Below are positions 17,756-27,009 of a DNA stretch of 54,303 bases, piece by piece. Every line of letters starts with the position of its first letter. The first letter of the stretch is position 1. Source of the stretch: Spirochaetota bacterium (GTDB taxonomy: Bacteria > Spirochaetota > UBA4802 > UB4802); NCBI GenBank assembly GCA_040756435.1, contig JBFLZD010000023.1, forward strand, positions 1 to 54,303, written 5' to 3'. The translations under genes and the position numbers were made by a program. The notes beneath the pieces were generated by a model. It saw only the letters and a program-made list of their open reading frames with translations, was not told where the DNA came from and did not search any database.

Positions 17756-18097
17756 ATATTGTACCCCGGGGCCGTCTCAAAAGAAACGGCAGGTCACGCA
17801 ATGAAGCAAGTGCAATGTCATTGTAATTGTAGCGCTTGCACTGAGCTTGTCGAAGCGAAAAAATCTCAATGCCGCAGAAGGCGAGATTGCCCCACGCCTG
17901 CGGCGCTTGCAATTATGGGATTGCTTCGTCACTTCGTTCCTCGCAATGACAGGATTGGCTGATGTGTCATTGCGAACGAAGTGAAGCAATCTCTATGCTA
18001 CAGAAGACAGGATTTCTTCGTCACTTCGTTCCTTGCAATGACGCGGGTGCAAAGTAATTGTAATGAGTTTTCTTTTGGGACACCCCCGGTACAATAA
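17756..18097. repeat. MITE-like non-coding repeat with terminal inverted repeats
   Basis: About 340 bp of markedly GC-richer, non-coding DNA in a 553-bp gap. The ends form an imperfect terminal inverted repeat: the left end is ATTGTACCCCGGGGCCGTCT followed by CAAAAGAAA, and the right end, read on the other strand, is ATTGTACCGGGGGTGTCCC followed by AAAAGAAA. Inside are several related units built on CATTGCGAACGAAGTGAAGCAAT and its complement, giving long hairpins. Short frames across it on both strands are not genes. This kind of TTCGTCACTTCGTT...GCAATGAC repeat is common in intergenic regions of many bacteria. No transposase is present, so it would be non-autonomous. The remaining 160 bp before plsC show nothing clear. 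Confidence 0.75.
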
Positions 18098-18258
18098 TAC
18101 ATAAATTCTATAAAAATAAAATAATTTGTTGATTTTTACTAAGATAAGAAGTATATTTTGATTTTACCATAATTTGCTATAAATAGCAGTCAATATTACC
18201 CTGTAAAACAAAATTCAGATAAAATTATAGATTCTATTCGCAACGGAGTTTAACTGGT

Positions 18259-19026
18259 ATGAAAGGTAAATTAATTACAGCGCTTTTTTTTACATTTGTA
18301 GCACTTACATCATTGATACTTTTTATTATAGCAATATTGCTAAGAATTTTCACCTACCCATTTGATAAAAGATTACGGTTATTACATTTACTCACATGTT
18401 TCTGGGGCTCATTATATACCTATGTGATGCCTCCGTGGAAAATAACAGTGGAAGGGAGGAATAAAATACAAAATAATGTCCCCTATGTATTTGTGTCAAA
18501 CCATCAATCGCAGCTGGATATATTGGTAGCCTTCAGGCTGTATAAACATTTTAAATGGGTTTCAAAGGCAGAAATATTTAAAGTACCAGTAATTGGCTGG
18601 AACATGTTCTTAAACAGGTATGTAAGGTTATTCAGAGGCGTTAAGGAAAGCAGTGTACAAATGTTACAGGATTGTGAAATGCATTTGAAAGAAGGAAGCC
18701 CTGTGTTCATATTCCCTGAAGGTACACGTTCACATGATGGTCATCTTAAAGAGTTTAAAATGGGTGCATTTATTCTGGCCAAGAAAATGAATGTTCCTAT
18801 CATGCCTGTTATTATTGAAGGGACACGCTTTGCATTGCCAAAGTATAGTATTGATTATCATGGCAAACATAAAATTACCTTAAGGGTACTTGATGAGATA
18901 ACACCGGAAACATTTAAGGATATGACTGTTGAACAACTGGCACAGTATACATGGAATTATATGAATAGTGAATTACGAAAATTGAGAATAGAAATGTACG
19001 GATATGATGACGTTAAAAATAATTAA
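18259..19026 (+). CDS. plsC: 1-acyl-sn-glycerol-3-phosphate acyltransferase (PlsC family)
   Basis: A 255-residue membrane-associated acyltransferase that makes phosphatidic acid from lysophosphatidic acid. Motif I is NHQSQLDI (the NHxxxxD catalytic pair), RYVRLFRG matches block II, FPEGTRS is block III and VPIMPVIIEGT is block IV. One or two N-terminal hydrophobic helices span about residues 8-30. GGAG about 10 nt upstream supports the start. It stands alone between the repeat and the following hypothetical gene, 88 nt away on the same strand. Confidence 0.92.
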   Translation: MKGKLITALFFTFVALTSLILFIIAILLRIFTYPFDKRLRLLHLLTCFWGSLYTYVMPPWKITVEGRNKIQNNVPYVFVSNHQSQLDILVAFRLYKHFKWVSKAEIFKVPVIGWNMFLNRYVRLFRGVKESSVQMLQDCEMHLKEGSPVFIFPEGTRSHDGHLKEFKMGAFILAKKMNVPIMPVIIEGTRFALPKYSIDYHGKHKITLRVLDEITPETFKDMTVEQLAQYTWNYMNSELRKLRIEMYGYDDVKNN

Positions 19027-19114
19027 TATAAAAGAGCTTGAAAAAATGATATAGACCAGGTATCTTTGTAAACAGATATAATTGAGTTACTAATTTTGAA
19101 TGAGGTTTGCCACA

Positions 19115-19966
19115 ATGTCAGAGATAGATGAGTTTTCTTTTGATGATGATCTGTTTAAATTGGATGATGAAATAGAAGAAAAAAAACAAAATGATGTTCA
19201 AAAAACAAGAAAAGCAGATGAACATATAGAAGATTTCAAACCTGATAAAGAAACTGCAGATAGTACACGTAAGCGATCATCCAGGGATTTTCAGCCTGAT
19301 ATGGATGCGCTTCTTATTACTGCACAATCTTCCATGATTATTGAAGGAATGAAAAAATATACTGACAGGGATTTTTCATCCGGTAACTTGCCTATATATC
19401 TTGAAGCACTGAATGGTGTTAATCTTTATATCAAAATATTGGACAGAAACCCAAAGAATTATCATAAATTAAAAGCTGTAATAAATGCAGATCCTGATTG
19501 TCAGGAAGTAGAAAAGATTGCATTTAATCTTTACAAAAAAATGTTTGGAACAGAGCCTGAATCAGATCAGGAAAAACTGGTTGCCTTTGAAAAATTTTCT
19601 GCATTATTTAAAGATGCTGTTAACAGAGCCACTATTGCTACTTCTATGAAGGATATAAAAAAATATTTTTTATTATCAGGCGGTCTGGATGAAATTAAAG
19701 TTTCACAGTTAGTGGCAAATAATGATGAGGAGCTGAAAAGAGATATATCCAATTTGCAACGTTATATTGCCCTGGGACTTGCATATATTGAAAAAGGAAA
19801 TGTTGAAATTATTAAGGGATTACGAGGGCGTGATTTAAATAATTATGTTGTACGTGGCTCTCAATTACTTGCATATTACTTTACGTTGATTAAAAATGAA
19901 CGTCTTGCAGATTATTATGCAAGGATAAACACCATTTACAGTAAATATTTTGTAGTTAAAGATTAA
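19115..19966 (+). CDS. Hypothetical acidic-start protein
   Basis: I do not recognise this 283-residue protein. The first 65 residues are highly charged and probably disordered (EIDEFSFDDDLFKLDDEIEE, then KKQN.. and DKETADS). The remainder is predicted helical, with no signal peptide, membrane segment or catalytic motif that I can name; the helical pairs are vaguely repeat-like. I chose ATG 19115 because GAGG lies 9 nt upstream; an ATG 15 nt earlier has no such site. The stop overlaps the convergent hemW gene by 4 nt. A cytoplasmic scaffold or regulatory role is possible but unsupported. Confidence 0.75.
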   Translation: MSEIDEFSFDDDLFKLDDEIEEKKQNDVQKTRKADEHIEDFKPDKETADSTRKRSSRDFQPDMDALLITAQSSMIIEGMKKYTDRDFSSGNLPIYLEALNGVNLYIKILDRNPKNYHKLKAVINADPDCQEVEKIAFNLYKKMFGTEPESDQEKLVAFEKFSALFKDAVNRATIATSMKDIKKYFLLSGGLDEIKVSQLVANNDEELKRDISNLQRYIALGLAYIEKGNVEIIKGLRGRDLNNYVVRGSQLLAYYFTLIKNERLADYYARINTIYSKYFVVKD

Positions 19967-21105
19967 ATACTATTCATCAGTTCAAATAGAACCGAATCTA
20001 ACATAAACATTCCTTCAAAAGTACACTGCAATTTTACATTCCCATCAACAATAGTACGCTGTAATAATTTTTTTTCAATTAATAATTCAATAGCTTCTTT
20101 TAAACCTGATGATGGAATATAATTAGTTTTTATGTAAAATTCATTGAGAAAAAAGCCTTCTATCAGTCGTAATTTATTCATAAGATATTCTATAGCAACA
20201 TCCTTTATTGTGCGGATATCTTCTATTCGGCTGTCTAGGGGATTATTCAGATAATCGTTAAGATTGCTGTTATAATAGCGCCTGTTCTTGTAAAAAGAAT
20301 GTGCACCAGCACCAAAACCAATATATTCCTCAAAATTCCAATATTTGCAATTATGGCGTGATTCAAACTGTGGTAGTGCAAAATTTGAAATTTCATAATG
20401 ACGATATCCTGAGGTGGTAAGAATTGTTATTGTTTTTTCAAACATTGTACGCTGAAAGTTTGAAAACTTTTCAGAGTGTGGAACTCGTGAGCTTAAAGCA
20501 GTATTTTTTTCAAAGGTTAATATATATGCAGAAATGTGTTTGGGTTGACAATGTATGATTGTGTTCAGTGAATCAACGTAGCTCGTAACAGTTTGTACAG
20601 GAATACCAACGATAATGTCAATACATGCAATAATATCAGGGATACTGCAAAATTCTTCTATTATCTCCCTTCCAGCAGGTTTTGGTTTCCTGCCAATATA
20701 TTCGTGTGCTTTTTTGTCAAGAGTCTGAACTCCCAGTACTAAACGGTTTATTCCAACCGATCGTAATTCTTTAATATATTGCAATGAATAATTATCAGGA
20801 TTACATTCAAGAGTGATTTCAATATCAGGAACTATCGCATAATAATTTTTTATGGTGTTTAAAATAGTTTCACAATGATGGCTTTCAAGAAGAGATGGGG
20901 TGCCACCACCAATGTAAATAGTATCAACCACATGGTCTTGCAATTCGGGTGAATAATAAATTATTTCCGCACACAACGTTTTTATATATTTATCAATCAG
21001 CGTATCCCAGCTTGTATTTTTCTTTACTGGAATTGAATAGAAATCACAATAATCGCATTTTTCTTTGTTGCAAAACGGGATATGGATGTAAATACCTAAC
21101 TTCAT
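19963..21105 (-). CDS. hemW: HemW-like radical SAM protein
   Basis: A 380-residue radical SAM protein of the coproporphyrinogen-dehydrogenase-like group. HemW rather than HemN is indicated by HNCKYW (251-256), the HNxxYW motif linked to heme binding, and by the lack of a fourth Cys after the cluster motif. GGGTP (66-70) is the SAM glycine motif. Odd: the cluster cysteines are C12, C17 and C20, i.e. CX4CX2C, whereas HemW proteins normally have CX3CX2C. The reading frame and codons here are unambiguous, so it is a one-residue insertion rather than a frame error. HemW is a heme chaperone. It overlaps nagZ by 4 nt (ATGA). Confidence 0.9.
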   Translation of the reverse strand: MKLGIYIHIPFCNKEKCDYCDFYSIPVKKNTSWDTLIDKYIKTLCAEIIYYSPELQDHVVDTIYIGGGTPSLLESHHCETILNTIKNYYAIVPDIEITLECNPDNYSLQYIKELRSVGINRLVLGVQTLDKKAHEYIGRKPKPAGREIIEEFCSIPDIIACIDIIVGIPVQTVTSYVDSLNTIIHCQPKHISAYILTFEKNTALSSRVPHSEKFSNFQRTMFEKTITILTTSGYRHYEISNFALPQFESRHNCKYWNFEEYIGFGAGAHSFYKNRRYYNSNLNDYLNNPLDSRIEDIRTIKDVAIEYLMNKLRLIEGFFLNEFYIKTNYIPSSGLKEAIELLIEKKLLQRTIVDGNVKLQCTFEGMFMLDSVLFELMNSI

Positions 21106-22709
21106 TGTGTATTAACAGGTAAACAGGGATGAGAAATTTTTGGTTCAAATACACCTTTAAGACACAATGCCAGTTGATGTAATGATTCATCGGTATCAGA
21201 AAATGACATGAGCATGGGATAGTTGCTGAAGTGTTTGATGTATGGGTAGGGATTGCCAGTTATAAGCAGCAAAACTTTGCTATAATGTTTCATTGTTTTT
21301 AGCAGGTAGTATAATTCAGTTGTTGAGTATGATGAAGCATCTATCAAGAGTATTGTATTGCTCATAGTACTCAGTGGTGCATTTATTAATATATTTTCTT
21401 TTTTTAGAACATTAATGAGGTTGTCATTTTTTGAAGTAACTTCAGCAAATGTATTGTAATTATCAATTACAAAATCATGTATTGTATTTTTTGAATAAAA
21501 CACAATAGAATTGCGCGATAGTTCTGCATTAAGAGCATCTGCTTTTTGTAAAAGTTTTAGATCATCAGGAGCAGGTTCATAAATCTGTAGTGAAAGTTTT
21601 CCTTCTTTAATTTGCATTATGTTGTACCTGAGTTTCAATTCAAGAATCTTTGTTGCCTTTGACTTTATTAATTCTTCTGAAATATCACCTTTATCCAAAG
21701 CTTTTTTTAATGAATCAATAATCTCCTGTACGTGATTTTCATATGAACTTATCAGTAAAATATCTGCACCAGCTTTGATGCTATTTACCGCTGCATTACC
21801 ATATGATTGTATTCCAGAAATACCTTTCATTTCAAGATCATCAGTAATTATTAACCCATTAAATTTTAGTGATTCCCGTAATATGTCATGCAGAAAATAT
21901 GAAGACATCGTTGCAGGGATATTAATTTGCATCCGGGGGAAAGCAATATGGGCTGTCATAATACATTCAACTCCTGCATCAATCGCTTGCTTAAATGGTA
22001 TAAATTCAACGTGTTCAAGTTGATGCAATGATTTGTAAATTACTGGTAATGTCAAATGTGAATCCTGATAAGTGTCTCCATGTCCGGGAAAATGTTTGGC
22101 AACTGCAATGCATCTTGATTTTTGCAAACCTTTAATATATGCCTCACCCAGTGACGCACATAAAGCTGGATCGCATCCAAAGGATCTGATGTTGATTACA
22201 GGATTATTTGGATTGTTATTGACATCAACAACCGGAGCATAATTCATATTAATTCCAGATAGCCGTAATTGTATTCCCAAAATTTGTGCCATGGTATATG
22301 TTTTTGATGGATCATTGACAACACCCAGAGCAAAATTACCCGGGAATTGTGTTACATCTTTTTGAATTCTTTTAACCCTTCCACCCTCCTGGTCAATTGA
22401 TATAAATAAAGGAATTCCTATTGATTCCATAGCAAGTTTCTGAAGATCATGTGATAGTGATTTACAGGAACCATTGTTCAAATTATATCCAAATAGTATT
22501 ACGCCACCCGGCTTATATTTTTTTATTATAGCAATAGTTTTTTCATCTATTTTATTAGATGGGACTGCTATAATGAGCATCTGGCCCAGCAATAATTCTA
22601 TATTTAAATCATCTACTATCTGTTTTGCTTCAAAATAACATTTTCCCCCTATGCATCCCATAAACGAAATAATTAATACAAGCAATGTGCAAAAAATTTT
22701 CATAATCAT
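21102..22709 (-). CDS. Glycoside hydrolase family 3 beta-N-acetylhexosaminidase (NagZ-like), exported
   Basis: A 535-residue GH3 enzyme, probably cleaving N-acetylglucosamine from muropeptides during wall recycling. It shows the NagZ loop KHFPGHGDTYQDSHLTLP (His/Asp catalytic dyad region), SIDQEGGRVKR, and ITDDLEMKGIS bearing the nucleophile Asp. The N-terminus has a hydrophobic signal ending SFMGC, which could be a relaxed lipobox, so the enzyme is likely a periplasmic lipoprotein. Cytosolic NagZ is about 340 residues; this one has a C-terminal extension of about 170 residues, as in the longer secreted GH3 enzymes. AAGGA 6 nt upstream supports the ATG at 22709. It is the first gene of a two-gene operon with hemW. 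Confidence 0.9.
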   Translation of the reverse strand: MIMKIFCTLLVLIISFMGCIGGKCYFEAKQIVDDLNIELLLGQMLIIAVPSNKIDEKTIAIIKKYKPGGVILFGYNLNNGSCKSLSHDLQKLAMESIGIPLFISIDQEGGRVKRIQKDVTQFPGNFALGVVNDPSKTYTMAQILGIQLRLSGINMNYAPVVDVNNNPNNPVINIRSFGCDPALCASLGEAYIKGLQKSRCIAVAKHFPGHGDTYQDSHLTLPVIYKSLHQLEHVEFIPFKQAIDAGVECIMTAHIAFPRMQINIPATMSSYFLHDILRESLKFNGLIITDDLEMKGISGIQSYGNAAVNSIKAGADILLISSYENHVQEIIDSLKKALDKGDISEELIKSKATKILELKLRYNIMQIKEGKLSLQIYEPAPDDLKLLQKADALNAELSRNSIVFYSKNTIHDFVIDNYNTFAEVTSKNDNLINVLKKENILINAPLSTMSNTILLIDASSYSTTELYYLLKTMKHYSKVLLLITGNPYPYIKHFSNYPMLMSFSDTDESLHQLALCLKGVFEPKISHPCLPVNTQ

Positions 22710-22737
22710 TCTTTATCCTTATAAAAATAACTATCTA

Positions 22738-22769
22738 TAATGGGCACCTTGAAAAAGCTGCTTCCTTTC
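22738..22769 (-). repeat. Partial copy of dispersed intergenic element
   Basis: Read on the minus strand, GCTTTTTCAAGGTGCCCAT matches the right end of two larger elements at 34283-34395 and 40841-40955 (TTTTTAGAGGTGCCCATAA), preceded by GAAAGGAAG compared with GAAAGCG there. Only this end is recognisable. It lies in the 5' leader of nagZ, about 30 nt before the start codon. Confidence 0.45.
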
Positions 22770-23157
22770 TGAATTATATACTACTATACTATTGATTTGC
22801 TTGCACTCAATAAGAATGAAAATATATATCATGGATAAAATATATTAAACAATGAAGTTTGTAAAATGCTAATGTGTATGATAATCTTTAAAAAGCTGAT
22901 ATACATGAAATATATATAATAAATATAATTCAACATAAAAATAAAATATAATTAGAAAAAACATAGAATAACCGACGTATATAGTAAAGTATTGTTTTAA
23001 TAAATTTGGTTGACATTTTGAAAAATTAAAAATTGGTTCAATTGATTAATTGCATAAAAGTTTTCTTATGTTATAAGCAAGTGCGATGCATGATCCATTG
23101 ATTTAATATTTAATACTTGCAATAAAGTTAAAGTGTGCTATTTTTATAGTGGTGAAT
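22770..23157. other. AT-rich gap with no recognised gene
   Basis: A stretch of nearly 390 bp between divergent nagZ and the anti-sigma-type gene. It has many stops in all frames and no RNA family I can name. TTGACA at 23010-23015 and TTGCAA/TATTTT at 23117-23122/23139-23144 could be promoter parts for the downstream gene, but neither pair is convincing. Confidence 0.5.
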
Positions 23158-23745
23158 ATGAGCTACAGTAATAACAACAATGATGTTAAAAAGTATATAG
23201 ATAGCTATAACGCAACCAGCCAGACTGTTCCGCTGGTAATAGAAAAGCTTTTAACCGATCTTAAAGAAATGCACTACCCTAAAGAAGAAATAGAAGAAAT
23301 TATACTTTCAATGGATGAAGCTTTAACCAACGCAATTCAGGAAACTATAAGAAAAGAAAATAATCTTAATATTGCATATGACCCTGATATGCGTGAAATA
23401 ACGGTCATGTATATAGTGTCAAAAGATGAATTTGAAGCAGTGATTATTGACCACGGTAAAGGATTTGATTTTAATGAATCATTAAGAAAAACACCAGATA
23501 AAGCATCGTTAGATTATTTTGAACAGATAACGCGGTATTCCAGTGAAAAAGAATCTGGATTGCATATCAGGGTTAATGGACGACAAATTTCATTAAAAGG
23601 TATTGGTGCAGGTTTAAAAATTATGTGTGCATTTATGGATTCAATTAATATTGATCTGATAGATAAGGAAAAAATTGTTTCTGATACTGTGTCACCGGTT
23701 ACCGATGGTACTATACTGTCAATGCACAGGAAGAGGAGATATTAA
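23158..23745 (+). CDS. Anti-sigma factor-like ATP-binding protein (HATPase_c, RsbW type)
   Basis: A protein of about 195 residues with a Bergerat ATP-binding fold of the serine-kinase anti-sigma class. MDEALTNAIQE is the N box, IIDHGKGFDF the G1 box, and KGIGAGLKIMCAFMDSI the G2 box and following helix. Such proteins inhibit a sigma factor or phosphorylate a STAS partner; two STAS genes lie at 41.7-42.4 kb, but linkage is only suggestive. The first 35 residues are a polar extension. The ATG at 23158 is used here; an in-frame GTG at 23149 would add three codons, and neither has a clear Shine-Dalgarno. The stop overlaps the next start (TAATG). Confidence 0.85.
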   Translation: MSYSNNNNDVKKYIDSYNATSQTVPLVIEKLLTDLKEMHYPKEEIEEIILSMDEALTNAIQETIRKENNLNIAYDPDMREITVMYIVSKDEFEAVIIDHGKGFDFNESLRKTPDKASLDYFEQITRYSSEKESGLHIRVNGRQISLKGIGAGLKIMCAFMDSINIDLIDKEKIVSDTVSPVTDGTILSMHRKRRY

Positions 23746-24488
23746 TGCGTCCTGAGAAAGCCTATAAAAATCTAGATTTTCTTAATTCCAGAGATGCACG
23801 CATTATACGGATAATGTGTGAATACATTGAACCTGAAAAACGGTTCAGACATTATAATATTAAGCATACTGTAGTTTTTTTTGGATCCGCACGGACAAAA
23901 CCCGATGATCCCGTAACGGGCAAGTATTATCACGATGCAACCAGATTAGCATTCTTACTGGCTCAATACGGAAAAGAATTAGAAGCTATGCATGATGGTT
24001 TTGTGATATGTACAGGAGGCGGCCCTGGCATCATGGAAGCTGCCAACAAAGGTGCCAAAGAAGCTGGAGCATATTCAATTGGATTGAATATATCACTCCC
24101 CTTTGAACAAATGCCAAACCCGTACATTTCGCCAGAATTGAATTTTGAATTCCATTATTTTTTTATGCGCAAGTTATGGTTTTTATATCATGCCAAGGCT
24201 ATTGTTGTATTTCCTGGTGGATTTGGAACCATGGATGAGTTATTTGAAACATTAACTTTGGTCCAAACAAACAAACTCCAAAAACATGACATACCAATTA
24301 TTCTTTACGATAAAAGCTTCTGGGATAAATTTATCAATTTTCAGCTGCTGGTAGATTATGGATATATTGATAAACATGATCTTGAACTGATTCATTATTG
24401 TAATACCCCGGAAGATGGTTTTGAATATTTAAAACCAAAATTGAAAGAGCTTATTGAAAGAGTAAACCATACCATTGAAAATCGATAA
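23745..24488 (+). CDS. LOG family Rossmann-fold protein
   Basis: A 247-residue protein related to LOG (lysine decarboxylase-like / cytokinin-activating phosphoribohydrolase) proteins, which release the base from nucleoside 5'-monophosphates. GGGPGIMEAANKGA (91-104) and PGGFGTMDE (157-165) are the two signature motifs, with FFGSAR near 46-50. It is longer at the N-terminus than the typical 190-residue LOG, resembling the larger bacterial TIGR00730-type branch. Its start overlaps the stop of the ATPase gene by one base, so the two are probably translationally coupled. The physiological nucleotide substrate is unknown. Confidence 0.88.
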   Translation: MRPEKAYKNLDFLNSRDARIIRIMCEYIEPEKRFRHYNIKHTVVFFGSARTKPDDPVTGKYYHDATRLAFLLAQYGKELEAMHDGFVICTGGGPGIMEAANKGAKEAGAYSIGLNISLPFEQMPNPYISPELNFEFHYFFMRKLWFLYHAKAIVVFPGGFGTMDELFETLTLVQTNKLQKHDIPIILYDKSFWDKFINFQLLVDYGYIDKHDLELIHYCNTPEDGFEYLKPKLKELIERVNHTIENR

Positions 24489-24528
24489 AGAAGATTTATA
24501 TTCACTCCTATTAATTTGAGGAAATTAC

Positions 24529-25725
24529 ATGAGTACTATAAAAGAATTACCTGGTGGATTAGAAAATGTTTCATTCTTCAAATATGCAGCTATTGAATGT
24601 GGTATCCGCTATCCAAATCGTCTGGATTTGTCGTTGATATATTCCAGTGAACCTTGCTGGGCTGCTGGTGCTTTTACCACTAATAAAATGTGTGCAGCTC
24701 CTGTTATTTTATGTCGTGAGAGAATAAAAAATCCAATTCATGCTATTATAATTAATGCTACAAATGCTAATGCAGCCACCGGTAAACAGGGTTTGGAAAA
24801 TGCAAAATTACTTACAAAAGAACTTGGACAATTACTTTCAATCGATGAAAATTCAGTATTAATGGCATCTACGGGAATTATTGGCGTTCAGTTACCTGTT
24901 GATAAAATGAAAAATAGCCTGCCAATTCTTGTTAAAAATCTGAGTGTTGAATCTGGAGCCCTTTTACCACGTGCCATTATGACAACTGATACATTCCCAA
25001 AACAATATGCTGTTTCTTTTAAAACTTCAACTGGTACGTATTCAATAGCAGGTATTGCAAAAGGAGCTGGCATGATAGCCCCCAATATGGCTACACTTTT
25101 ATGTTTTGTAGTAACAGATTTTCCTGTAGAGCAACATATTTTACAAAAATTATTTTATGAAAGTGTAAATGTTTCTTTAAATGCTATAACAATTGATGGA
25201 GATATGTCAACCAATGATACAGCTATTATCCTTTCACCTTCAAAGCCTTCAGTTCACAGTGAAGATGATATAAAAATTTTTAATCAGGCTCTAAACCTGA
25301 TGATGAAAAAATTGGCATATCTAATAGTAAGCGATGCAGAAGGGGCAACGAAATGTGTAACAATAAAAGTTATACATGCAGCTAATGATGGGGATGCAAA
25401 GAAAGCTGCAAAATCTATTGCAGAATCACTTCTGGTTAAAACAGCAATGTTTGGCAATGACCCCAATTGGGGAAGAATTGCATGTGCAGCTGGATATTCA
25501 GGAGCACAACTACAAGAAGATAAATTATCAATTTATTTTGATAAAATCCCATTATTTAAAGATGGCTCTCCCGTTAGTTATGACAAAGAAAAATTAATGA
25601 GCATATTAAAAAAAAGGGAATATACCATTACTGTTGATTTTGGTATCGGAAATTCTGAATTTGAATATTTAACATCTGACCTGAGTTATGATTATGTTAA
25701 AATAAATGCTGAATATTCAACATAA
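24529..25725 (+). CDS. argJ: Bifunctional glutamate N-acetyltransferase / amino-acid acetyltransferase
   Basis: A 398-residue ArgJ that transfers acetyl from N-acetylornithine to glutamate in the cyclic arginine pathway, and may also use acetyl-CoA. The self-cleavage site is KGAGMIAPNMATLLCF, where the Thr of ATLL becomes the N-terminal nucleophile of the beta chain. Further family segments are NATNANAATG, STGIIGVQLP, ITIDGDMSTNDTAI and GNDPNWGRI. GAGGAA precedes the ATG by 6-7 nt. No other arg gene is near. Length is standard. Confidence 0.96.
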   Translation: MSTIKELPGGLENVSFFKYAAIECGIRYPNRLDLSLIYSSEPCWAAGAFTTNKMCAAPVILCRERIKNPIHAIIINATNANAATGKQGLENAKLLTKELGQLLSIDENSVLMASTGIIGVQLPVDKMKNSLPILVKNLSVESGALLPRAIMTTDTFPKQYAVSFKTSTGTYSIAGIAKGAGMIAPNMATLLCFVVTDFPVEQHILQKLFYESVNVSLNAITIDGDMSTNDTAIILSPSKPSVHSEDDIKIFNQALNLMMKKLAYLIVSDAEGATKCVTIKVIHAANDGDAKKAAKSIAESLLVKTAMFGNDPNWGRIACAAGYSGAQLQEDKLSIYFDKIPLFKDGSPVSYDKEKLMSILKKREYTITVDFGIGNSEFEYLTSDLSYDYVKINAEYST

Positions 25726-25801
25726 AGCATATAATATCCTTGACTTTTATTTAATAAATATAGATATTTCATTGTAAATATGTACTTAATGGATTTATAG
25801 A

Positions 25802-26884
25802 ATGCAATTTATAAAGCTAGCATCTATTACGCTGATATTTATTTTTGTTTGTATAGCGTTTCCTGGCGCTCAAACTCCTGATAAACAAAAGATCATAATT
25901 TATTATTTCAATGATGAAAGTCCTACCCAAAACTACAGATATTATTCTTATATTATACCTGATTCACTGTCTTCAGAATTAAAAGATAAAATTGAATATG
26001 AAGTCACCGTTTTACCAGTAACATTTAAATATATTACTTCACAAATTACTGATGAAGAAAGAGCTAATACTATTGCAATTTTAACCAGCAGGGGAAAAGA
26101 AGTTGCTGCAAATTTCTCTGTCATTGGTTCTTATAGAGTTGAAAAAAATACAATAAATATAAAAACGCAGATCTGCAACGTTGCAACTGGCAATATAATT
26201 GATGTAGCTGAGACCAGTGAAAAAATAGGGGCTTTAATATATGAAATTATTGATAGAATTACAATAAAAATAAATAATGAGTTGCAAAAAACAATTGAAG
26301 TTGAAAAAGAAAAAATTGCAATATCCCCATATAAAAATTTTTATTCATCATTACAAAATATATTTTTAGGCTATTCATACAATTTTATTTTCTTCACAGG
26401 TGATTGGGAATATCTTTATAATGACACTTCGATGAGTAAAATCTATATAGGAATGCCAGTTTCTAAAATATATACATCAGATAATGTATTTATACATAAA
26501 TTATATTTTGCTCCAACCTGGCAATTTTTTTCTACTAATAACCGTGATTTAAAACATACATATGATACATACCTTTCAATTTATATGGGAGGTATATCTT
26601 TATCGTATATACATACTGTATCTCCATTGATTGATGTTGCAATTACCATACAGCCTGGTATTGCTTATTCAGATTTATATATTGTTTTAGTTCAGGGAGG
26701 GGGACCATTTGCACCATATGTTAAGAAAAATTCATATGACCCATATTTATCAGCTGAGGTTAATGCTACTTTTTATTTTTATTCCATTGGATTTGCCGGT
26801 GGTTTTAATTATCACAGGTTATTTTACAAAGGGAATGATTTAACAGCTACAGGAATTAATTTTGGTATATTGTATAAATTATAA
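25802..26884 (+). CDS. Exported protein with C-terminal beta-barrel-like region
   Basis: A 360-residue secreted protein of unknown function. The signal peptide (MQFIKLASITLIFIFVCIAF, cleavage near PGAQ) is clear. Residues 25-165 look like the small nucleotide-free fold common in spirochaete and other envelope proteins (TSRGKEVAANFSVIGSYRVE, a FlgO/CsgG-like pattern in which a system is scored by a named set). Residues 185-360 are alternating, aromatic-rich strands (SYIHTVSPLIDVAITIQPG) suggesting an outer-membrane barrel, ending in TGINFGILYKL. The barrel and domain assignments are pattern-based only. It stands between argJ and the GDPD-like gene. Confidence 0.7.
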   Translation: MQFIKLASITLIFIFVCIAFPGAQTPDKQKIIIYYFNDESPTQNYRYYSYIIPDSLSSELKDKIEYEVTVLPVTFKYITSQITDEERANTIAILTSRGKEVAANFSVIGSYRVEKNTINIKTQICNVATGNIIDVAETSEKIGALIYEIIDRITIKINNELQKTIEVEKEKIAISPYKNFYSSLQNIFLGYSYNFIFFTGDWEYLYNDTSMSKIYIGMPVSKIYTSDNVFIHKLYFAPTWQFFSTNNRDLKHTYDTYLSIYMGGISLSYIHTVSPLIDVAITIQPGIAYSDLYIVLVQGGGPFAPYVKKNSYDPYLSAEVNATFYFYSIGFAGGFNYHRLFYKGNDLTATGINFGILYKL

Positions 26885-27009
26885 ATAACTAAAATGTTTT
26901 TGTTTTAAATACCTATCTTTTCTTTATAGAAGTCCAAACGATGCAGTAAAAAACAACTATAAGAAGGATTTAATGATCAGATATAATCTTCATGTTTTGG
27001 AGGAATACA

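Noticed and set aside
17750-17989. Two 70-codon frames in opposite strands
   Set aside because: They translate the hairpin-rich repeat (FVIARNEVTKQSH-type peptides), a known artefact of this kind of intergenic repeat.
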